DNA of 64,000 bases from Simkaniaceae bacterium (GTDB lineage: Bacteria; Chlamydiota; Chlamydiia; Chlamydiales; JACRBE01), in NCBI GenBank assembly GCA_022763045.1, contig JALEGI010000014.1:94768-158767 (forward strand), in the 5' to 3' direction. The notes under the pieces were generated by a model that saw only the letters and a program-made list of their open reading frames with translations, had not been told where the DNA came from and made no database searches. Numbering within the stretch: position 1 is the first letter of the stretch; each line of letters opens with the position of its first letter. The translations under genes and the position numbers were made by a program. Below are positions 7,514 through 14,908 of this stretch, piece by piece.

Positions 7514-8428
7514 ATGGATCCTTTATCAGCTGCAGACCATAGTAAATTAGAAAAATTTTGGACTGAAGTCGTCGATACAACACATCTTCTTCATGGATCG
7601 CACACGCTCTTTCGCGATGCGATTGAAACTCATGGGTTTAGCAGTTATCGCCCCCATGCAGAGCGGTATGGAGCGATGCACGCTCTTTTTGAGACATTCA
7701 AGGATCGCTATACGGTAACGTATTTGAGCGAATGTATTGAGCGCTACCGCTCGCCTTCAATTTCAGTTTACTTCACGCTAGATCCAAAAATTGCAGAAGA
7801 GTTCTCAAGTGGAGAGCGTCGAGGAAGTGAATTTGCTAAAGCGCTACGCCATTTTATCTACGCGTTGAAAAGCGATGTTCGAGAGGGAAAGGTTGCATTG
7901 ACTTTTGATGATCGCAATCAGCTCACTGTTGCCGATGAGTTCATCCGCGACACCTATCGACTCCCTTCAATGATTGCTAAAGTTAAATGTAGCTCTTCAG
8001 CACTTAATGATACATTTACTCCTTTCCTTGGTGATTTAGAAGCCTTCAAGGCAAAAACAGTTGCGCATATGACACCAACTGATACGGTCGATACGATTTT
8101 AGAAAGGTTTCGTGAAAATTTTGATAAACCTGGATATGAGATACAAGTGACTCAAGAAATCCCGGCAAGTGAGATTGAGTTAGACATTCACGAAAATGGG
8201 TTAGAGATGCGCACGCCGTCTCCTATCCCTGAGCCTGAGATTGGTGAGCTCCCCTTTGATGTCACCATTCACATGTCCGTTGATGAGATTATCAAATACG
8301 AAATTGATTACACTGGCAAGTCATCTCTGCCCCAATTTGCAGATTCGCGATTTGAAACGGAATATCTTGGTTTTGAGGAAGGATTTACCCTAATTCGTCG
8401 TCATATGACATCCCATTCACATGCGTGA
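7514..8428 (+). CDS. Putative ADP-ribosyltransferase-like protein
   Basis: This 304-residue soluble protein is not clearly in a known family, but three parts recall ADP-ribosyltransferases in the right order: HGS at residues 27-29 with a following helix and G41-F42, VYFTLDPKIAEEF near 84, and YEIQVTQEIPASEIEL near 205-220, like the ART strand ending in 'ip...I'. No transmembrane segment or signal peptide is visible. The N-terminal Ser/Asp-rich start and single-gene context would fit a translocated effector. Its end overlaps the DUF190 gene by 28 bases. Function is inferred from pattern only, and a structure prediction would decide it. Confidence 0.45.
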   Translation: MDPLSAADHSKLEKFWTEVVDTTHLLHGSHTLFRDAIETHGFSSYRPHAERYGAMHALFETFKDRYTVTYLSECIERYRSPSISVYFTLDPKIAEEFSSGERRGSEFAKALRHFIYALKSDVREGKVALTFDDRNQLTVADEFIRDTYRLPSMIAKVKCSSSALNDTFTPFLGDLEAFKAKTVAHMTPTDTVDTILERFRENFDKPGYEIQVTQEIPASEIELDIHENGLEMRTPSPIPEPEIGELPFDVTIHMSVDEIIKYEIDYTGKSSLPQFADSRFETEYLGFEEGFTLIRRHMTSHSHA

Positions 8429-8712
8429 ATTGAATAGACTAGAGGGAGCTTCTCTTCTTTTAGTCGCGTGAGAAATTTCTGCGCCTTTTCCTCGGTTGTT
8501 AAAAGAGTCACTTCAACTGGCAGTTTAGCGCCGAGCTCAAAGAGACTCTTTTCATGCAGCTGCCCCGAGCGGCCAAAACCTGCGATGCCCTTTATTGCAC
8601 TTGCCCCTTCAATTTCCATAGAGTGCGCCTCTTTTAAAAGCCACTCGTGCAGGGGAATCAATTGGTGCTTTGCGCTTTCATCAAAAATGAGCTTAAGTTG
8701 CATCCCTTTCAT
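8401..8712 (-). CDS. DUF190 PII-like protein
   Basis: A 103-residue ferredoxin-like PII-fold protein. The DUF190 signature is clear: IEGASAIKGIAGFG followed by LPVEVTLL. DUF190 genes commonly adjoin crcB and probably regulate it or bind a nucleotide. AAAGGAG is seven bases before ATG 8712, which overlaps the crcB stop codon (ATGA), so the two are translated together. No nucleotide-binding residues beyond the family pattern can be read. Confidence 0.85.
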   Translation of the reverse strand: MKGMQLKLIFDESAKHQLIPLHEWLLKEAHSMEIEGASAIKGIAGFGRSGQLHEKSLFELGAKLPVEVTLLTTEEKAQKFLTRLKEEKLPLVYSIHACEWDVI

Positions 8713-9089
8713 GTTGTCACTCCTTTTATCATTGCAATTGCAATTAGTGCCATGAGAATTGATCCGCCGACATGGGCGCCAATAGAGAGAGCAAACCAGA
8801 GATAGCTCCCCTCACCTAGCAGTGTCACTAGCTCTGCAGTAAATGTCGACATCGTTGAGAGCGAGCCTAAAAAGCCCGTCACAACCCCTAGCATCACCTT
8901 TTCAGAAATATACATCTCACTTGATAGTGCCATCACGATTCCAATTAAAAATGCGCCAAGAAGATTTGCCGCTAGAGTGCCGAGAGGCAGGGTTGGAAAG
9001 AGACTATTTAAAAGCAGCCCCAAGCCATATCTTGCATAGGCACCAAGAGATGCACCAATAACAATGAACAAAAACGTCATGCTCTCCAC
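8709..9089 (-). CDS. crcB: CrcB/Fluc fluoride channel
   Basis: A 126-residue protein of four membrane helices with the Fluc motifs GAYARYG, the GTLAANLLGAF segment, and GFLGSLSTMSTF, which line the fluoride pore of the dimer. It exports fluoride passively. The start is uncertain: GTG 9089 is the longest, while ATG 9080 gives a more usual N-terminus (MTFLFIVIGASLGA) but has GGAGAG only one base away. The upstream intergenic space to trmH is 39 bases, too small for the crcB fluoride riboswitch. Confidence 0.92.
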   Translation of the reverse strand: MESMTFLFIVIGASLGAYARYGLGLLLNSLFPTLPLGTLAANLLGAFLIGIVMALSSEMYISEKVMLGVVTGFLGSLSTMSTFTAELVTLLGEGSYLWFALSIGAHVGGSILMALIAIAMIKGVTT

Positions 9090-9128
9090 TGTTGCAGAAA
9101 AACCCTTTTTTGCCTAGCTTAGGATGCT

Positions 9129-9815
9129 ATGTCAAAGACGCCACAGTTTCTCTCATGGATCGAAAAGATCGGTCCTGCTCGCATCATCTCAGCACTTTCT
9201 AAAGAGCAAAGTGATCGGCGCCTAGCGCGCATTGACCAAATGCTTGCAAATCGCCTCAGTTCAATACAGGTGGCCGTCGAATCGCCGAAAAACTTTCACA
9301 ATGCCTATGCGATCGTGCGCACTGCAGAGGGGATGGGCCTCTCAAACATGCACATCATCGATCCCCACCTACGCAAGCGCTCGTCTGGCAAAGCGACTAC
9401 TCAAGGGGCAATTAACTGGGTTGATCTAAAAGTGCATAAAAGCCTAGATGCCTTTTCACAGACAATGGAGGATATGGCAGTTGTTGGAGGAACGATGCAC
9501 GGAGAGTATTCAATAGAAGAGCTGCCTATTGATAGGCCGCTTTGTCTTCTCTTTGGAAACGAAGAATTTGGCCTCACAAATGAGGCTCTAGAGCGCTGTG
9601 ATATGACCTTTCACATTCCGATGTATGGAATGTCTCAGAGCTACAACCTATCGGTTTCTGCAGCAATTGCGCTGCATGCCGTTGTGAGCCGCAAGCGCAA
9701 GGAGACCACCGGCGAGCTTAGAGGAGAGACCCTCGAATTTGAGCGGGCGTGGGCGCTTTTTCGAGCCCTTGGTCATAAGCGTGCGCACGCAGCGCTTTCG
9801 ATGGAAGAGCAATGA
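9129..9815 (+). CDS. trmH: tRNA (guanosine(18)-2'-O)-methyltransferase TrmH
   Basis: A SPOUT-fold methyltransferase of 228 residues with the three SpoU motifs: the Asn/Arg-containing NFHNAYAIVRTAEGMG, LLFGNEEFGL, and the SAM-knot segment IPMYGMSQSYNLSVSAA. TrmH methylates the ribose of G18 in the D loop. The N-terminal segment and the tail that resembles TrmH's C-terminal helix distinguish it from RlmB, though substrate choice could differ. It overlaps the next gene by 4 bases (ATGA) and may start the exported glycosyltransferase run. Confidence 0.88.
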   Translation: MSKTPQFLSWIEKIGPARIISALSKEQSDRRLARIDQMLANRLSSIQVAVESPKNFHNAYAIVRTAEGMGLSNMHIIDPHLRKRSSGKATTQGAINWVDLKVHKSLDAFSQTMEDMAVVGGTMHGEYSIEELPIDRPLCLLFGNEEFGLTNEALERCDMTFHIPMYGMSQSYNLSVSAAIALHAVVSRKRKETTGELRGETLEFERAWALFRALGHKRAHAALSMEEQ

Positions 9816-10474
9816 AGTGGCTCTTCATCCTATTGACGTCTCTTCTCACTGCGCGTGAGATGAGCGTGTCAGTTGTCATTCCCTGCCACTCCAAGCACGC
9901 CTGGCATCTACTTGATGCGCTTCACTCACTTGAAAATCAAACCCAAAAGCCCAATGAAGTGATCGTCTCGCTCTCTGGAACCACTAAAATTCCGTATGAG
10001 TGGCTCAAAGGTTTTCTAGATGCCTTTAAAAAAAGACTGAATCTGAAGGTAATTACCCATAACGAAGAAAAAACCTACAGTCAAAACCTCACAATTATCA
10101 GTAAAGCCGCAACGTGTGACATTATCAGTTATCAAGATGCAGATGATCTTGCGCATCCAGAGCGCATTGAACGGATCAAGCGTTATTTTGATCAATACGA
10201 TATGGAGGTGCTCTACCATAGTTGGTATTCGTATCAAGAGAGACCCAAACTGCTCGGATTTCCTACAACGCGAAAAATTAAAAAGATGACAACAGGCTCT
10301 GTGACGCTTTTACGTTCGCTGATGGAAAAGGTGCGCTGGCCAACAAATGCGGTGCGGCAATCAGGGGTGGATGTTAGGTTTATGAATGTCCTTCAAAGGA
10401 AAAGCAAGAAAGTCTATTATGTATGCGATGATCTCATCCTCTATCGGATGTATTTATCTTCTTTTACAAATTAG
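9812..10474 (+). CDS. Exported GT2-like glycosyltransferase, first paralog
   Basis: A 220-residue protein: a short signal sequence (MKWLFILLTSLLTA) then a family-2 glycosyltransferase core with VSVVIPCHSKHAWHLLDALHSL, EVIVSLSGT, and the metal/nucleotide motif YQDADD (the DxD equivalent) near residue 110. GT2 enzymes use nucleotide sugars, normally in the cytosol, so a signal peptide is odd and hints at action after secretion. It overlaps trmH by 4 bases and is followed after nine bases by a paralog. It is shorter than most GT2 proteins and has no C-terminal membrane helices. Confidence 0.75.
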   Translation: MKWLFILLTSLLTAREMSVSVVIPCHSKHAWHLLDALHSLENQTQKPNEVIVSLSGTTKIPYEWLKGFLDAFKKRLNLKVITHNEEKTYSQNLTIISKAATCDIISYQDADDLAHPERIERIKRYFDQYDMEVLYHSWYSYQERPKLLGFPTTRKIKKMTTGSVTLLRSLMEKVRWPTNAVRQSGVDVRFMNVLQRKSKKVYYVCDDLILYRMYLSSFTN

Positions 10475-10483
10475 AAGAGCTTA

Positions 10484-11221
10484 ATGAAAGTATTGATTTT
10501 TTGCCTTTCACTTTGGTTGCCCCTTCACTCGGAGCTAATACATTCGCGCTCAGAGCTTGCAGATCATACGATTTCAGTAATCATTCCCTGCCACTCCTCT
10601 CATGCCAATCTACTCTTAGATTCGCTTTACAATTTACTGCACCAAAGCTACCAGCCCGACGAGGTGATTGTTTCACTATCTGGAACTGAAAAGCTGCATA
10701 AAAATATCCTTGGCATTTTTATTCCAAGATTCAAAGAAAGACTCAATCTCAAAGTGATCGAGCACGAGCAGGAGCTAACGGCCTCTGAAAACCGCAATAT
10801 CGCAACGGCACAAGCGACAATGGATGTGCTCATTTATGAAGATGCAGACGACATCTCTCACCCACGACGCCTTGAGATTATCAAGCATTTTTTTGATTCC
10901 TATGAAATTGATGTCCTCTATCATGCATGGCACAGCTATTTTGATAAGCCACAAGTCGAGGGTGAGATCGCCAAGTATCGTCCTAGAAAACAGCGCCGTC
11001 ACCATGGGCATGTTTCACTCTCACGCGCAGTTGCACAAAATACCCCATGGATTGTAAATCTACGCAGACCCTTTGCCAAAGATGTCGCTCTTTGTCGCGA
11101 ACTTCTGAGCAAAGGTGTACGCATAGGTTGCATCCCGCACCAACTCGTCTTATGGCGCACAACACACTCAGCATCTTCTGCATGCAAAAATGATCTTATA
11201 GAGAGAAATGCTCGATCCTAA
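10484..11221 (+). CDS. Exported GT2-like glycosyltransferase, second paralog
   Basis: A 245-residue paralog of the preceding gene. Shared segments include VIIPCHSSHANLLLDSLYNL, DEVIVSLSGTEK, RLNLKVI and YEDADDISHP, in the same order. The first 16 residues (MKVLIFCLSLWLPLHS) form a signal peptide. The C-terminal third is extended and basic (RPRKQRRHHGH) compared with the first copy. The pair arose by tandem duplication. Whether each has a different acceptor cannot be seen. Its end overlaps the methyltransferase gene by 14 bases. Confidence 0.75.
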   Translation: MKVLIFCLSLWLPLHSELIHSRSELADHTISVIIPCHSSHANLLLDSLYNLLHQSYQPDEVIVSLSGTEKLHKNILGIFIPRFKERLNLKVIEHEQELTASENRNIATAQATMDVLIYEDADDISHPRRLEIIKHFFDSYEIDVLYHAWHSYFDKPQVEGEIAKYRPRKQRRHHGHVSLSRAVAQNTPWIVNLRRPFAKDVALCRELLSKGVRIGCIPHQLVLWRTTHSASSACKNDLIERNARS

Positions 11222-11930
11222 TTTTATTTCACAAGTCCTCTTGAAAGAGGCCCCCTATAGTCAAACCCATGGAGCCATTTCCGAGAAAAACTATCTCGGT
11301 ACAGCAATGCTCTACTACGCTCACGCCTATATGCTACCTGCCAAGTTTGCTGTTATCTTAGGATCCGGAGGTGGATTTGTCCCGCGCATCATTCGCCAAG
11401 CGCAGCGCGATATTGAAGATCAGAGCTTCCAGCAAAGTGCGCGCACCCTGCTCATCGACGCCAACCTCCCGAGCAGCGGCGCGCCAGAGTATCACGACAA
11501 TCCCAACCATTTTTTTCGCACCAGCTTTCCAGATATCGAAATTTGGCAAAAGCGCACCGATGAGATTGAAGGGCTCGAGCGCATTGACTATCTACACATT
11601 GACGCCGACCACTCATATGCGCAGAGCCTGCGCGATTTTGAGCGCTTTTTACCCATGATGAGCGATGAGTTTATCATCACAATTCACGACACGAGCATCT
11701 ATTACCACGACTCGATAGGCGATGGGGCTATTCCCCGCACGATTGCTCACTTGCGTCGAGAGATGGAGAGGGGAGGCAAGTATGCACATTTGGAGATGAT
11801 AAATTATAACAATCGCCACCGGAATCCCAGCTTGCATTTCCAGGATGCATCAAAGTGTTCAGGCGTTGCAGTGATTAAGCCCAAGAAAAGAACGCTGATG
11901 GAGACTTCAATAGGCCAATTTGCCTATTAA
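11208..11930 (+). CDS. Class I SAM methyltransferase (family 24-like)
   Basis: A 240-residue Rossmann-fold methyltransferase: the glycine motif VILGSGGGFVPRII, then YLHIDADHSYAQSLRDFERFLP and IITIHDTS, the pattern of Methyltransf_24 (CmcI/macrocin-O-methyltransferase-like) enzymes that modify sugars or small molecules. Unlike its neighbours it has no signal peptide. ATG 11208 lies inside the end of the second glycosyltransferase gene, so the three genes form one translation-coupled run and may build or modify one glycan product. Ends just before a small palindromic repeat. Confidence 0.8.
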   Translation: MLDPNFISQVLLKEAPYSQTHGAISEKNYLGTAMLYYAHAYMLPAKFAVILGSGGGFVPRIIRQAQRDIEDQSFQQSARTLLIDANLPSSGAPEYHDNPNHFFRTSFPDIEIWQKRTDEIEGLERIDYLHIDADHSYAQSLRDFERFLPMMSDEFIITIHDTSIYYHDSIGDGAIPRTIAHLRREMERGGKYAHLEMINYNNRHRNPSLHFQDASKCSGVAVIKPKKRTLMETSIGQFAY

Positions 11931-11958
11931 TTTCAGTGGACAATCGAAATATACAGGG

Positions 11959-11981
11959 GCTTGTAAAGCGGCTTTACAAGC
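11959..11981. repeat. 23-bp palindrome, copy 1
   Basis: CTTGTAAAG (11960-11968), three bases, then CTTTACAAG (11972-11980), with one more G-C pair outside. The same 23-bp unit occurs at 61634-61656 with one change. It has no T tract. It sits between the methyltransferase and MFS genes and may be a dispersed repeat or a transcription terminator. Confidence 0.7.
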
Positions 11982-12021
11982 TAGGTTGACAAGATTCCAA
12001 TGTCGCAGTATCTCAAAGTTG

Positions 12022-13512
12022 ATGGATAGAAGAACCTGGGCAATCTTCGGAATCTTACTTGGCATCAGTGTCATCGCACTTGACTGGTCAGTTGTGATCA
12101 CCGCACTTCCCATCATCCAAAAAGAGTTTCACGCCTCGACTGGGCAAATACAATGGGTCATGAATATCTTCGGTCTAATCAGCACCAGCTTTATGGTCAC
12201 CTTTGGCAGACTCGCCGATGATTTTGGGCGCAGGCGCTTTCTGCTCATCGGGCTTATTTTATTTGGGCTCGGCTCTTTGATTGCTGGGTTATCGCCTAGC
12301 ATCGAGCTGCTTCTCGTTGGTAGGGCAATTCAAGGTCTCTCTCCTGCAATTGTGATTCCTACAACGCAGAGCTTGATGAAAAAGCTCTATCATGAGAGCC
12401 CTGCAAAGGGCGTCGCTCTCTGGAGCTCGATAATCGGTCTTTTTCTCGCACTGGGTCCAGTGGTGGGTGGTGTCATTATCACCCTGATCGATTGGCGCTG
12501 GATCTTTTTCATAAATATTCCCGTTGTGATCGTGAGTCTGCTTTTCTGCGCGCTATTTTTGAGGGAGTCAAAAAATACGCGAGAGGGCAAAGACCTTGAT
12601 TGGTTCGGTCTCTTTGCTCTGGTCTTTTTCCTCGTGCCAATTACTTTGGCGATCACGCAGGGGCCAAGCTGGGGATGGGAATCGCCTCCGGTTCTTTGGA
12701 TGTTTATCCTCTCAATTTTGGCGCTCGGGGGGCTGATTTTCATCGAAAATCGGGTAAAGGTACCGATCATCGATCCCCAGTTTTTTCTCCATCGCAACTT
12801 TATTGCCGGTGCAATTGCGGTTTTCTCCTCAATTTTTCTGATTTGGGTCATCTTTTTTACTGTGCCACTTTTTCTACACAATGTGAGGGGAGATTCTCCC
12901 TTAATTGTTGGCGCCTACATGCTCTGCGCATCTCTACCCCTATTTATCTTGGGCCCTCTTGTCGGTAGGCTCCAAGAGAAGATCACCAGTGCAAAGCTCA
13001 TTTCTGTGGGCTTTATTATTTTGCTCATCTCTGTTTTGGGGCTGCTCTTTTTTGAAAAAGCCTCTGCTCCTTGGCTTATTATTTCGGTGTTGATTTTATA
13101 CGGCATTGGCTGGGCGGTCATTTGGGGCCCCTCTATTACATGTGGCATTAGTGGTGTGGATAGCGATCTTGCCTCTTTAGCCTCTGGCGCTTTGATGACA
13201 ATTCAAGACTTTGGTGGGGTCATTGGCCTTGCGATTGCGGGCACGCTGATGCGCATGGTTGCCTTTCACGATGTGAGTACTCTTGCTAAGGCAAAGGGAT
13301 TGATGCTTTCAGAATCGCAGGTTGAGCAGGCGGCAGAGTCGATCACAAACCCTCAAGCAAGTCCTATGGCAGCTCTCAATTTAGAAAGCATATTTATGGA
13401 GGGCTTTCGCTCTGCAACTTTGATGTTAGTTGTCTTGATGATTTTGGCGATGATTCTATTTCGCCTTGTGATCAAGGAGCCCTCTCGGCGTAGCGAGCGA
13501 GGATCTCGTTAA
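12022..13512 (+). CDS. DHA2-family MFS multidrug pump (EmrB/QacA-like)
   Basis: About 496 residues and 14 predicted membrane helices, matching the DHA2 drug/H+ antiporters. Motif A is GRLADDFGRRR after helix 2, and motif C appears as GLFLALGPVVGGVI in helix 5. The motif D1 equivalent is ISVIALDWSVVITALPII in helix 1. I start at ATG 12022; the frame continues upstream only through the palindromic repeat and is unlikely to be coding. The ribosome site is weak. The usual role is efflux of toxic compounds in a proton-driven manner; the substrate is unknown. Confidence 0.9.
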   Translation: MDRRTWAIFGILLGISVIALDWSVVITALPIIQKEFHASTGQIQWVMNIFGLISTSFMVTFGRLADDFGRRRFLLIGLILFGLGSLIAGLSPSIELLLVGRAIQGLSPAIVIPTTQSLMKKLYHESPAKGVALWSSIIGLFLALGPVVGGVIITLIDWRWIFFINIPVVIVSLLFCALFLRESKNTREGKDLDWFGLFALVFFLVPITLAITQGPSWGWESPPVLWMFILSILALGGLIFIENRVKVPIIDPQFFLHRNFIAGAIAVFSSIFLIWVIFFTVPLFLHNVRGDSPLIVGAYMLCASLPLFILGPLVGRLQEKITSAKLISVGFIILLISVLGLLFFEKASAPWLIISVLILYGIGWAVIWGPSITCGISGVDSDLASLASGALMTIQDFGGVIGLAIAGTLMRMVAFHDVSTLAKAKGLMLSESQVEQAAESITNPQASPMAALNLESIFMEGFRSATLMLVVLMILAMILFRLVIKEPSRRSERGSR

Positions 13513-14185
13513 AATACATCAGGCTTTTGAATTTCTCATCAATTTTCACCTTCTCTCTTTTAGATAAAATTTTTGAATGGTAGATGAGAGACTCTCCATC
13601 AGAGGCTTGAGCTCCCTGTTTTTTTTCTTTTGGCTGCTTGCCATGGAAATGGTTATAGTGTTTGAACGACTCCGCTCTGTGGTAGTCGAGATTTTCGATG
13701 AAGGTATCGAGTTTTTCGTCACTTGCGTTGAGAAATGCGAGCAGCTTTTGAAAGGTCTTCTTTGGCTCAGCGATTAAATCTTCATAAAAGATGAGGTGAT
13801 ATTGTTCAGGAGCGCATTTTGAAATAAAGAGAAAGAGCGATTCATAATCTTCATATGTTCCCTCTATTGAGTGATAGAGCGCTTTTTTACTCGCTAAATT
13901 TCTTGTAATGAGCTCTTTGTAGTTGCGAATGGTAATGAGATATCTATTTTTGTTTGAGGGGCTGCTTCTTTTTTTTCCCCCATAGTGGCTATGGATCAGA
14001 CCATCTCGCCTAGAGGAGAACTTATACGCAGATTTTTTTAGTGAGTTGAGCTTGAAGGGGCGCCCAGTCAACTGGTGGATTGAATAAATCAACCAATGTG
14101 TCCCTGTCTTATTAATCGTGAGCAGAACATCTTGACTATGAAGTGTTGAAGAGATCACAAGGAGTGCGATAAGATACTTAAACAT
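13472..14185 (-). CDS. Exported sulfotransferase-like protein
   Basis: After a signal peptide (MFKYLIALLVISSTLHS) lies a P-loop-like sulfotransferase core: INKTGTHW at residues 24-31 matches the 5'-phosphosulfate loop (PKxGTTW-type), and YLITIRNYKELITR at 82-95 matches the 3'-phosphate-binding RxxxxxxxS region. The later FYEDL is also a family feature. PAPS is cytosolic, so a signal peptide implies secretion to a PAPS-containing compartment such as the host. ATG 14185 was chosen over GTG 14194. The start overlaps that of the cyclase gene by 2 bases, and the end overlaps the MFS gene by 41. Confidence 0.78.
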   Translation of the reverse strand: MFKYLIALLVISSTLHSQDVLLTINKTGTHWLIYSIHQLTGRPFKLNSLKKSAYKFSSRRDGLIHSHYGGKKRSSPSNKNRYLITIRNYKELITRNLASKKALYHSIEGTYEDYESLFLFISKCAPEQYHLIFYEDLIAEPKKTFQKLLAFLNASDEKLDTFIENLDYHRAESFKHYNHFHGKQPKEKKQGAQASDGESLIYHSKILSKREKVKIDEKFKSLMYFNEILARYAERAP

Positions 14186-14861
14186 GACACACAACCTAGC
14201 AAATTATAGATATTTAGATCTAACACAAACTCTGCACCCAAATGTTCCCTCTTGGACAGGCTCATGCGGCTTTGAGCATGAGGTGAAGATGGATTACGAT
14301 CAAGGTGTGCGCGTTTTAAAATATCACATGCATGCGGGTATTGGAACGCATATGGATGCCCCCTCACATTTTTTTAAAGAGGGGAGAAATATTGCCGACA
14401 TCCCACTTGAGGAGCTTGCCTGTCCACTGCGGATCATCGATGTCTCTAAGGCCGCTCACCCTGAGTACTTTATTTCTGTGGAAGATCTCAAACAACATGA
14501 AAACATCTACGGAAAAATCCCCAAAGGGGCGCTTGTGTGCGGGCATACTGGTTGGGCAAGTCGCTGGAGCGACCCTAAGAGCTACCGTAACGAAATGCGC
14601 TTTCCAGGGTTTTCTAAAGAGGCGGCGCGGCTACTTTTCGAAAGGCAGGTCGCTGGTATTGGTATCGATACCCTTTCTCCTGATGGGAGCGATACGCAAG
14701 ACTTTCCCGTCCACAAGCTCTTTTTAGGTGCGGGAAAATACCTCATTGAAAATCTCACAAACTTAGACAGAGCGCCTCCCTCAGGTGCCTCTGTCATCGC
14801 TTTTCCACCCAAGCTCAAATCGGGTACAGAAGTGACACTGAGAGTAGTTGCAATTATTTAA
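14184..14861 (+). CDS. Cyclase-family metal hydrolase (kynurenine formamidase-like)
   Basis: A 225-residue protein of the cyclase/KynB superfamily, shown by the metal-binding HAGIGTHMDAPSH motif (H-x-GTH-x-D-x-x-x-H). Later segments include GIGIDTLSPD and the PVH that close the site. Members hydrolyse N-formylkynurenine, isatin or similar amides. The typical length (about 210-260) is met. No kyn genes are near, so the substrate is open. It is divergent from the sulfotransferase gene, which starts two bases from it. Confidence 0.85.
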   Translation: MTHNLANYRYLDLTQTLHPNVPSWTGSCGFEHEVKMDYDQGVRVLKYHMHAGIGTHMDAPSHFFKEGRNIADIPLEELACPLRIIDVSKAAHPEYFISVEDLKQHENIYGKIPKGALVCGHTGWASRWSDPKSYRNEMRFPGFSKEAARLLFERQVAGIGIDTLSPDGSDTQDFPVHKLFLGAGKYLIENLTNLDRAPPSGASVIAFPPKLKSGTEVTLRVVAII

Positions 14862-14908
14862 AAAACACTGTATTAATTAAATAAAAGTTTATTATATTTG
14901 GTGTTTTT

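Noticed and set aside
9090..9128. Fluoride riboswitch upstream of crcB
   Set aside because: Only 39 bases separate crcB and trmH and no pseudoknot pattern of the crcB motif is visible.
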